A DNA stretch of 64,000 nucleotides from Tubiluchus corallicola (Eukaryota; Priapulida; Priapulimorpha; Priapulimorphida; Tubiluchidae). Position numbers and translations under genes: made by a program. Position 1 is the stretch's first letter; every line of letters starts with the position of its first letter. Shown one piece after another: positions 22,501 through 32,639 of this stretch. Under the pieces are notes generated by a model. It did not search any database. It was not told where the DNA came from and saw only the letters and a list, made by a program, of their open reading frames with translations. Location: positions 993,521 through 1,057,520 of the forward strand of contig JAQGDQ010000032.1 in the NCBI GenBank assembly GCA_030141605.1, in the 5' to 3' direction.

Positions 22501-24126
22501 TCAGATATTACTAATTTCTCCCATAATATTTACCTTTCTGCCTTGATATTTTTTAGAAATCTCATCTTCTATCTGAGTCTGAAGTTCTTTAGTTCGCTTT
22601 TTAATTATTGCTAGTTTAGGCTCAAGTTGTTTCTGTTCTTCCAAGGCCTCCATTTGTTTTGCAACCATCAACTTCTGCGACTGTTCCATTTTGTTTGCCT
22701 GCCACAGTTTCTGCTGCAAATTTTCAGCCAAACGATCAATGTATCTTTGAGAAGTTTTTATAAGAAAAAGATGGTGCAACATCCCACTGCTCAGCTGTGA
22801 TATGGCCTTCTGCACATCATTCAGCATAACTTGTAAATTTTCTGAAGTCAGGTTCTGTATAGATTCAAGCTGAGTTAAGACTAAAACACTTGGCTCATTG
22901 CTCATTTCCACGAGACGTTGCAAAAGGAATGCTTCAAGTTCATGCAAATCATCTAGCAGCTTGTTTCGTGTATTAACATTTTCCAGCAATAATAGTGCAT
23001 CACTGCCAGTTGCCACACCATCTTTCACTGTTGTAGTAGATTCTAGAGTAACACCATCACTGGAGTCCTCTATAGTAAAATCAATATTTACTACTTCATC
23101 ATTTAAAAAATCAACTGTCAGATCAAGTTCATCACCAATATCAAGGTCAAGGGTGTCATCACCAGTGTCAGTTATTTCATCATCGAATTTAAAGTTCAAT
23201 GTTGGTTTGTCAATCTGGATAGGAGGTTCACCAGTTCTCCATTCGTATGTTGTTGTATTACCATGATTTCTTACATACCCAATCATTGGTAAACATGTTT
23301 CTGGCTCTTTCACCTGACTGCCAAAATGATAGTTTAAAAAATCAATGTAAGCTTTCCTTACATAATCAAGTTCCGTAATTCCCTGCACTGCAATGTCACA
23401 ATGATGTGGAAGTTGGTCAATGAGGGATACTAGCTCATGTTTCACTCTTTTGCCCTCAATTCCATATTCCTTGCATGAACGATAAAAAGCTGCTTGCAAC
23501 TCTGCAGCTGCCTTTCCAAAAGTGACCTCTCTTTTAGCACAGTCATCCTGACTTTGCTGAAGCTGCTTGATACGCTGTTTCAACCATGGTATTTCATACT
23601 TGACATTCTTCATTAACATATCTGCAGATTCGGCCAAATACAACCCATTTTGATTATACAACTTTAAAATATCTAACCAATCCTTCATCCTTTGTGAAGA
23701 ATATTGGCCAAAAATATTTTTTGAACTTGCCTCAGTCTCCTTCAACAGTTCGACAATTTTCAAGCAATGGAAATAATTTATGTGTGTTCCAGACAAAAGC
23801 TTTGTCATCTCTTCCACTGCAGGCATGTCCTGAATGGCATTGTTTATTTTTTCTCTCACCGCCAGGACGGAATGTTGCCACTGTTTCTCACAGTGTCTCC
23901 GGCTTTCAAGCCAGTTGAGAAGTTTATGCAAGTGTATATCAATTGGAAGGTTCTCCACCTGCAAAGCAATTTGCACAAAATTAAATGCAGTATATCATGT
24001 AGTGAGTCGAGACCAAACATTGCAATAACATTTTTTTAACTTAATTGAATTTCTCTAACTCTACTCTTTAGTCAAATGTTCGTTCATTAGATTTACCTGT
24101 AGGTCTGATGAATTTGTGCTTTGCAT
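22501..24126 (-). CDS. CDK5RAP3: CDK5RAP3 (C53/LZAP), UFMylation and ER-phagy adaptor, two exons
   Basis: Exon 1 is 24126-24097 (ten codons, MQSTNSSDLQ) and exon 2 is 23958-22501. The product is 495 residues against 506 in human. The open frame continues upstream of exon 2 through the acceptor (TTTGCAG before GTGGAG), but only at a GTG codon, so the short first exon with a true ATG is the better start. Matches to human are strong: PIDIHLHKLLNWL, REKINNAIQDMPAVEEM, KETEASSKNIFGQYSSQRMK, YEWRTGEPP, and a C-terminal coiled coil ending KKYQGRKVNIMGEIS. CDK5RAP3 works with UFL1-DDRGK1 in ribosome UFMylation at the ER and binds UFM1/ATG8 through a disordered loop. That loop is present (about residues 255-330, rich in D, T and L) but contains no tryptophan, so the IDWG motifs are missing; see findings. 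Confidence 0.96.
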
Positions 24127-24540
24127 CGTTATCTACAAGCTAGATTTCTACCTTAAATTTTGTATTGTTTTAAAAATTTCGTTTTAGTAACCATATGCTT
24201 CGCAAAGAGTAAGACACATCAGCATGCCTTCCACTCTGACACCGTGCACTGTACTTCTCCAGACTCAGTCGCTCAGCAAATATCTTGCAAGTCAAATAAT
24301 ACGTTTTTACATTTATTAAGTACACAAATAATACAAAAACTTGCAAAATTGCCAAAAGCGAGAATTTTGTTATGAAACATTTTTTTTTATCTTTTGAGAC
24401 AATAATGTAACTTAAATCGAGTAGTGTCACTAGCTTGGTATGTATAGGTGGTATGGAATAAAATTAGCTTGAGTTTATCGGCAACAGGTGCCGCGACAAT
24501 AACTAAGTGTAAAATTATATGAAAGAGAGAAATACTGAAA
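24127..24540. promoter_or_regulatory. Probable bidirectional promoter of CDK5RAP3 and the PWWP2-like gene
   Basis: The two start codons face away from each other across 414 bp, which must hold both 5' UTRs and core promoters unless unseen upstream exons exist. No TATA box is obvious at a fitting distance. An in-frame TGA at 24520-24522 ahead of the PWWP2 ATG limits its coding region. Confidence 0.55.
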
Positions 24541-27500
24541 ATGTCAAATATTTTAGAATTATCAAATTTTTGTAAAATACAAGGAACGAATATTACAGTC
24601 ACAGTTGAAAGAGCAATTGACGATGTTCTTGTAGTGTCTTGTACAGTTCTCAACAAAATTTTCCGTGGAGTATTATTGGATTCTTCAAAAAAGTAGGCAT
24701 TGGACTATTTTACGTCGTCTCTACATTCAGATTAGGATAATTAGTACTTAATATTTATTTATTTCATCATCATTATATAAATCACAACCGTTTTACTTTT
24801 AATAGTATTGAAAAGGTTGCAGTAAGTAGAACCTGACTGTGCTGAAACTATTAACACTATAGTCTAAATTACTATTATACTATAGTATACTATAGTATAG
24901 TAAAAAAGTATTGGTTGACATACCAGACTCTTATTATTCACTTGAGCCATGTGGTAAAAGTTTACGTCAGGCTGCTAGGCCATACTCATTTTGTATAGGC
25001 CAAAAATTTGTACATGTGTCTGTACTATTGTAGTTTGCTTGCTTCTTGGTAAAATAAACTGAATTTAAAAAAACTTGGCCTAAACTTTTTAAGAATTAAA
25101 ATTATGATCATGTAGCTTCCTAGTGTTGTTTATCATGAATAACTATAATTTAATGAGTACAGTGTAGTGTATCCGAATGATGATAGTGTCTAGAGATGGC
25201 TTATTTGGAGCTATCAAGCAAGAAGAGGTAGAACGAATATCAACATTACTTATTGGCAATGTAATTACCACACTTTGATGCAGAAAGCCACTCATCAACG
25301 TTTTCCAAATACAGTAGGCTCCGCTTAATAGACTCAGTCACTTAATTGACTCAAATAACTCTGTATAATTGACTCAATATTAATGCTTCACATGATTCAA
25401 TAAGAAACTTTCCTGTGACTAATAAGCTTTTATATCATGTTATTTTACTTTTGTCCTATAATATGCATAGAAACAATCATGTTAAGACCGTTTTGTTTAT
25501 AAGCAGGAATGATTATCATAAGCTGATATACTAGCCTAATGGTTTGCTTTGACCAGCCTGTCCACTGCAATTAACCTCCTTACCCAAACATTCCTGGAAG
25601 CTAAACATTTAATTACTTGCTTAGTGGTTCGCTTTTGAAGCTCTTAACTATCTTTCCCAGAAAGTTTAATCAGTTAGATGTTGCTGTTATGCCAGGGACG
25701 CTGGTGCAGTACAATAAGTACGTCACAATATCGAGCGGGAGCTTAGGCAAAATTACAGACAAAGCTACTTGCGGGGAAACACGGGCACCACCAACAGTTT
25801 AAGCACGCCAAGCGCTAAATGTTTTACGAACATACGTGCTTCATACAACAACAGATTTTCAAAGTTTTTATCATTATGAGAACTTTGTGAGCCAACTTCT
25901 TTGCGGTGAAATCAAGCAGCTGACTTTGAAGGAATTTTTGTAATTATTGCAAATAAACAGACTTGTATGATTTAGAACAGTATAATTATTAATTTATTGC
26001 TAAGTCACTTATATAAATTAATATTTTGAAATAACTGCACAATGGAATTTAGGCATTACTTTGTTTCTAAAATTCATTAAAAACCTTTGCACCTGCATAG
26101 TAAGCTGATGACTCACACTTCTATACCAGTAGCCCATTAGTTAATAGGTTCAGTCCCAAAGTTAAGCACTGCCTACTGTAGAAGGTAATCCCAAAAATTT
26201 GCAACAACACTGCCAGTCTGCACTTTTCCTCTTATCACAGAACCAAACTTAATCGTAATGAAAGTAACCATTAACATGACTCCTTTAAAACATAAATTGT
26301 GTGTAAAACCGTACTTATCAACCAGGCCATCCACTCCCTCTCCATATCATGCCAGTGATAACTTTGACAAGTCTGACAGCAGTTGCAGTGGCACTCCTAT
26401 TGATGCCACTGTTTGACATACTGCTTCTTCCTGACGGAACAGCAGGAAAGTCTCTTATCTGGGTTTTGTTACAACGGTAATGTCGTGCCAACAAGTTATC
26501 AGACCTCCATCTTTTATAATTTTATAATATTATTCATGATTTTATCTTTTCTGAAAATCCTGCTTTTGTCTGTCTCACACAAAGTTAAATTAAAATATTA
26601 GTGATATTACAGACACCATGATTTGTCCATCATCTTATGATATTGTAAAGATGGTAGGCAAAATGTTTTCCCTCAGGCTAATAGGGGTGGCATTACTATA
26701 ATGTTGAAGTCCAATCTCTGCTGAGTACCACTGCTTAGTTTTGATATAAAGCCAAATTTGTTGGAATCATATTGCATACTCCCCATCCACAGACCGTAAC
26801 AATAGTGTGTGTATATAGATCCTACAATCCTGATCCTACAATCCTGATTATTTTTCAACTTTCGATGTACCAGTGATTTTTGTTCTTAGTGAAATTGGCC
26901 ATTTAATTCAGTTTTGCATAACTAGTGGTCTCATAAGCTATGCTGACTTTAACTTATCTAGCCTTGTATGGCCTGACCCAGTACGGTATAAGACACTAAA
27001 CTCCGATTTGTTAGAATTTTTTATGATAACATGGAATTCCCTACCAGGCTTCAAAATTTTCTCAACTTATTTATGCCAAACTCGTCCTGAAAAAAATGAA
27101 TTTATGTGTGTGGTCAAGTCTGGTTTTTTGAGCAGTGATCATGACTGGAGTGTTCTTGTCCTCATTGAACTTGAATATGAATATCAAGTTAATCGACCTT
27201 AATCGAGAGATTATAACAGAACCTCCTTATCCCACATTAGAGAATTTGCTGGGGTGGGAAAAAATCCCATTCTTTGTGAGTCTATTGGCAAATTGCTCTT
27301 CATATCATCTCCATAAGGGAAGATGCCAAACTCCAATATTACTGGTTCCTGGAATTTCTTCTTGAATGTATATAATGAAGTCATTGATAAATTTGCCCTT
27401 TTAAAGTGAACAGCTCGCAAACAACGTAATTTTCCTCAGCGCTTTGGGAACATTGACAGTTTAGTTTTATAAGCTAAAACAAAGAAATGCTATATGCGGA

Positions 27501-30476
27501 GACTTGGGCAAAATTCCCATTTGTCTAACATTCAATCTGCACTCACCCAAGCATCATGGCTTAAAAAAGCTTCTATCATTTCTGCGAAAAGATGATATGA
27601 AGGCAATTTGCCAGTAGACTCACTAAGAATGGATTTTTTTTTCCACTACGTCAAACATTTCCTGATACCAGCCATTTATATAAGCAGTGTTGTAAATGAA
27701 CAATAACAAAACTATTACAGAGCCAGATGATGTTGTATAAACTATCAATGAACATTTTGTCTCCATTAATTCTGGACCTCTTAATATCCCAGCTCATGTC
27801 CCATCTAATGGTTGGAATGCTGGTAGTCTCAGCAATGTTGAGTTAACAGCACTCGATGTGTATTCAAAGCTGATCGCTTCCATGGTGTCATCTTGAAATC
27901 TTGTTCATTGCGATTAATTACCTCTGTTTTTGTTGTATTGCAAGTCATTCGATTTGTCATGTGTCCCTTAAAGTAGAATAGACTCCAATGTCACTCCTAA
28001 CTTTAAACAGTCCTCTGCATCTCTGTCTCTAATGTCAGTCATAGCTAAACGAATAGGGACCATTCTGTAAGATAAAGTATTCTGGCTTCTGATCAGGAGA
28101 TCAAATACGCAAAAACCAGCATGGCTCACTTCCCCAGAGATTAATAGCAACTAATCTACTTTCCTGTTTAAATAACTGCACACAGGAGAGAATGGTTTGA
28201 TGACCCTTCTCTGCCATGCATTGGTATTCTGTACCTTTATTTTGAAAGTGCGTTTGACTCAATGCCCCATCAATGTCTTTTGGTGAAGATGGAATAAGTA
28301 GGCATAAGAGGTATCCTACTCACATAGCTCCAGTACTTCTTGATGAACCACTGCCAAAGTGTAGGCTTGAATGGCATGACCTCAATCTGGAAATATATCC
28401 ACAGTGGCATAGCTGAAGGCACCCTCGGTATTTTCATCAATAACACTACCAACTGTATATCCGCCGGAATGTCATTAACTTTATACGTCGATGATTTGCA
28501 GCCCTACTATCTAACTGCGATAGGCCCATGCTAGAATTCGACCTCAACGACATTGAAAGTGGTGTGAAAAATGGCTATTGAGACTAAAAACAGGAGCCAT
28601 CTTTTTCTGCCGTGTCAAATTCCATATTATCTTAAGGACCGACCCAGTGAAGATAAATTGTCTATCAAAGATCTTGGCATCACAATAACAAACGACTTAA
28701 AGTAGAATGCTCTAATAAGCAATATCATTTAACAAGCAAACCAACATATCGGTATAATTTAATGTATCAATTATCCAGGAAAATAAGATAATTTTCTTTC
28801 CGTCCTCACAGACAGTTTCCATACACCTCTCTTCAAACTATTTATTTCTTTTTCACAAATCAGTATTATATCCCATTTTTACCTTCCATGTCGTTAACCC
28901 CTGGAACAATTTTCTAACATTGTTACACCATCTAACTAGTTTAGATCATGTTCAACTTTAGGTCCCTTGACTTTGAAAGATAAGAATTGAAAGGTAAGAA
29001 CGAAAACTCGGTATAGGTCACAAATACCTGGCAAAATACTGTGCTATTGTGCTGTTAATTGTGGCATATCTGGACAGTGGGTACAAATGTTACACATGTA
29101 CAACTTTAACGTTTTTCAGAAACTGGCCATATGGTATTGCAATGCAAAACATTGATAATATGAGTGGAGAAGCATGTACCAAACTCACAGGCTTTTGTGA
29201 AGGAAAAGATGCTGGACTCAGTATACTGAATTATAGAAATACTTACAACCAAGACTGTATTAAAGAAGAACAGAGGGAGCCTCTAAAAATAGGCACTTCA
29301 AAGAAAACTGTCCTGAAGGACAAAAATTTTCGTTCAAGACCAGTAAGACTGCGGCCACGACAAGTAGTATGTTCCAAATGTAAATCGATTTGTAATGAGA
29401 AATCGGAACATGTCGGAAGAGTGGAACCTAAACAAACTGCGTCAAAAGAAATCACAGCAGCTGGCAATAGTGATAATGATGATGATGATGATGTTGATGA
29501 TACAGCTTCACTGGCAGCTATAGATAATGTAGATGACCTAGAGTCAAAAAATCGGCTTAGTCCAATTATCAAAATATCGTTTAATAATCCAGAAGGTAAA
29601 GGAACTGTAGTGAAAATAGATCCTAAAAAAGGTGTATTCCATCGAAGTGTATCAATGGGTGATTTGAAACATTTAAACTCTACCGAAGCTCATATAAAAA
29701 TTAAAAAGGCGATAAAGAAGGCCAAACACCGACACAAACACAAGAGGAAAAAGCGCCATAAACATGACTTGTACCTGGAAAACAAAAATGTTGATAATGA
29801 TGTTAGTAGCGTTGTTTGCATGACAAAAGCTCGAGTTAATCTAAAGCGGCTGCCTGATAGCCAGCTTTCTACTTTTTCATCTGCAGCCCTAGGTGATGTG
29901 GGAAACTACAACAGCAGTGAGTCAGATGACGCTGAAGATATTAATGATGATTACGATGCCATTAACAATGATGACGATGTTAGCAACTCTAGTTATGATA
30001 GTTCCTTTTCATATCCATTATCATCAAGATCTTCAACAATGACTGAAGACAGTTTAGGGATATCTGAAAGAGGAGCTAGTGATTTTGATGAAGTTAAACG
30101 AGTTAAGCCGCTCATGATGCGCATTCAGTCACAGTCAGTGGGGAAATGTGTAACTCCAAATGGCAAAACAATGTCAGTGGGTGATATTGTGTGGGGAAAA
30201 ATTCGCGGTTGTCCCTGGTGGCCAGGTCGCATTTTAGCAATTAGTGAATCAGTGAGAGACAATGGAATGATTGTTAGGCAGCAAGCACATGTCGCTTGGT
30301 TTGCATCTACAACCAGTTCCAATATGTCTTGTTCAGAAATTGTTGCATTCCTGGACAATTTTAATCATCGCTTTAACAAGAAAAAGAAGGGTGCTTATAA
30401 GGATGCTGTTAGACAAGCAACAATGGCGGCACAAAGTAATCTGAGTCATTTAACTGTAGTTGATGGTGTTTCCTAG
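24541..30476 (+). CDS. PWWP2A: PWWP2A/PWWP2B-like chromatin protein, two exons
   Basis: Exon 1 is 24541-24692 and exon 2 is 29120-30476, joined in phase 2 to give 502 residues. Exon 1 carries TVERAIDDVLVVSCTV and FRGVLLDSSKK, matching the conserved N-terminal block of PWWP2 proteins. The junction gives KKNWPYGIA, matching the continuation of that block. Exon 2 holds RLRPRQVVCSKCK (about residues 125-137, the family's central cysteine motif), an acidic run encoded by GAT repeats, a Lys/His-rich basic stretch, serine-rich disorder, and a C-terminal PWWP domain (about 400-495) with VGDIVWGKIRGCPWWPGRI and a following AWF, the aromatic-cage elements. Vertebrate PWWP2A binds H2A.Z nucleosomes and H3K36me3 and associates with a NuRD-like complex; the same role is inferred. 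It cannot be decided whether this is 2A, 2B or the pre-duplication single copy. The ATG has an in-frame stop seven codons upstream. Confidence 0.94.
25312..26178. mobile_element. pogo/Tigger-like non-autonomous DNA transposon (867 bp)
   Basis: Termini CAGTAGGCTCCGCTTAA and, inverted, CAGTAGGCAGTGCTTAA are flanked by TA on both sides (25310-25311 and 26179-26180). The ends diverge after about 17 bases. The interior is AT-rich with only a short open stretch (25617-25802) that I do not recognise, so no transposase is encoded. It lies in the PWWP2-like intron. Confidence 0.7.
26870..28720 (+). mobile_element. Degenerate LINE with endonuclease and RT remnants
   Basis: Plus-strand fragments appear in the expected order. 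At about 27131-27157 an SSDHDWSVL stretch matches the SDH motif near the end of APE-type endonucleases. At about 28255-28500 frames that shift between each other match RT blocks: a DSMPHQ-like start, a GIRGILL-like piece, FLMNHCQSVGLNG, SGIAEGT, then YVDD (28483-28494) as the catalytic box. Many stops and frameshifts show it is dead. The layout fits a CR1/L2-type element. It occupies the PWWP2-like intron in the sense orientation. Confidence 0.7.
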
Positions 30477-30675
30477 CATATTTTCATGCTAGATTCTTCA
30501 TAGCCCTTGTCAGGTATATATTGAAGTTTGGTTATCATACATTACTGCTAAGTACTACTGCTAGATATTGAGTGTGCATATTTTTATGCTAGATTCTTCA
30601 TAGCCCTTGTCAGGTATATATTGAAGTTTGGTTATCATACATTACTGCTAAGTACTACTGCTAGATATTGAGTGT
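30476..30675 (+). repeat. 100-bp tandem duplication beginning at the PWWP2 stop codon
   Basis: Bases 30476-30575 are repeated at 30576-30675 with a single c/t difference, and a five-base start of a third unit (gcata) follows. The left boundary is the last base of the TAG stop. Two near-identical copies imply a recent event in the 3' UTR. Confidence 0.95.
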
Positions 30676-32200
30676 GCATACGTGCACTATATATATATAT
30701 ATAAGGAGAGAGAGAAAGACTGTATCAAACTTGTACATCTGCAGTATAAATTTGCTAGAACATGTTATTTAATCCAATTATGAAGGCCTCATTTCTTTCA
30801 TGCTTCTTAGGCCAGCTTTTTTCTTCTTACTAAATCTTTCTTCTCTTTGTGCTATTCGTGGAAAACCTCTAAGTACTGTGTTTTAAGTTAAACAAACTGA
30901 AATCCCGAAATTCTTCTTTTCATGACTTAATAGGCTTTTTTTATTTGTATAGTGCCAGATGAGCTTGAATCTGTACACTACTTTAACTTTTCCTCAGAGT
31001 TTTTGTTTTCAAAAAATTTAAAAATCACCAATGAACTGCAGAGTGCACTATGTCAGCAGTTGTAGAAAAGTCTGGCCACTCTCAAAATAGATAGGCTATG
31101 TAAATGTAAAGAATTCTGTTTGTTCATTGGTGGGTTTAGCATTAGCAGAAATACTGTGGCTGTAGAGGTCTGAAAAAGTAAGAGCAACAGTTATTCACAC
31201 ATCAGTTGATGTGTTTTGTGTCATCCTCTTTGTAAAAGATCAATAAGTATTTTGAGCAGATCTGCAGCACCTCTGTCAGTTCTTCTTGGTGCTAGATAAA
31301 TGCTGCGCTTTTAATGCATAACATTCTGCAAACATTAATATCTGCTTGACTCGAAGCATCGAACCCTGAAGACAACAACATCAGTCAGCGTGTCTGCTTG
31401 GTAAAATATAGGGCAGCTCTTCTCCTATCAACATACCGCTAGTTGCTTTAACCCTTTGTGGTAGTGTGTAATATTCTAATGTCAAATTTTTCCCAGTTTC
31501 ACGTCATTTCTTGCTAAGTTTTATAAACATAAGTCCAGTGATTCTAAAAAGTTCTTAACACCTAGAGAATGACATTTTTCTACATGCACGTTTGAGGCCA
31601 ACATAATGACTTAAAACTCACATACATAGTCAATCATATCGTATAAGCCATATAAATATTATTTTCATAATGACTTCGAAGCTAGTAAGTTAGTCATTTT
31701 TTAAAAGTTGACACAACTGCAGGTGACGCGAGCCTCATGCGAGTGTGTAAAGGGACAGGCCATTTGAGCGCGGCCATTTCAAGGTGCTGTACATGGGCAC
31801 GAGGCATTTGGGGCCAGTGCTAATGCATGACGTGCTGCTACGCGACTCCATCATGCAAGAACTGTATCATTATTTCTGTGTAGCGCTGCAAATCACATTG
31901 CTTATAGTAGGCTAAAATTATGGAAAACTGCGTCCACTGAGTAACCTTTAAAACATTTGAAGTTTTTGTAAAAAAAGAAATAATTGTTTTTCTGGGTGTG
32001 ATCATATAATTATAACTGGAAATGACTATAATCCACTTAGCATGTGTAAAGCAGTGCTGAATGCATATATTACATGTATCACCCATTTTGTAAAATACAC
32101 TGCAAAAAACTACAATTATAGTTGTTAAGATCTTGATGTTGATAATCTTACATGTAAGCATTTGGAGCATTAATTGATCTGGTTGATTTCAAGTGGATAG
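30676..32200. other. 3' flank of the PWWP2-like gene
   Basis: This probably includes 3' UTR. It contains a short (TA)n plus (GA)n microsatellite at about 30688-30718. No coding region or RNA gene is supported. Confidence 0.4.
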
Positions 32201-32203
32201 TTA

Positions 32204-32631
32204 CCGTATATACTCGCATATAAGCCTACATCGCATATAAGCCGACCCCCTAAAGGTGCTTTAAAATGGCCAGTTTTTGCAAAAACCCGTATATAAGCCG
32301 ACCATCAACTTGTCGAATTTTACTCCATACCCAATCAACAAAATTGATCCCTTTTTGTCACATTTTGTTAATTGGGTATTTTTGGTTCATAGAAATTTTT
32401 TACTATAAAGATGTAAAATGCTTACTTTTATGTTACATACTAGAAGAAATTATACATTGGGTGACACACAACCAAATAAAGAGTCAGATAGCGATGAAAA
32501 TGTGTGGCTGGAAAATTGGCATTAGTGTCTGTCCTTGTGTTCATTTTGTTTCATGCGCATATAAGCCGACCCCCTGATTTCAGTATTGTATTTTATAGTT
32601 CTAAATTCGGCTTATATGCGAGTATATACGG
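32204..32631. mobile_element. 428-bp MITE with perfect 23-bp terminal inverted repeats
   Basis: The left end 32204-32226 (starting ccgtatatactcgc) and the right end 32609-32631 are exact reverse complements over 23 bp, flanked by TA on both sides. The subterminal phrase atataagccgacc occurs in direct orientation at about 32233, 32290 and 32560. An open stretch inside (32266-32577) has no recognisable domain and is probably not a gene. Superfamily uncertain; the TA flank suggests Tc1/mariner-like mobilisation. Confidence 0.85.
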
Positions 32632-32639
32632 TAGTATAG

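Noticed and set aside
22898-23266. 122-codon plus-strand open frame
   Set aside because: Antisense shadow of CDK5RAP3; serine-rich only because the sense strand encodes D/T-rich sequence.
29243-29572. 109-codon minus-strand open frame
   Set aside because: Antisense shadow of the acidic region of the PWWP2-like gene.
32266-32577. 103-codon protein gene
   Set aside because: It lies entirely within a MITE and includes its repeated TIR-like phrases; no domain recognised.
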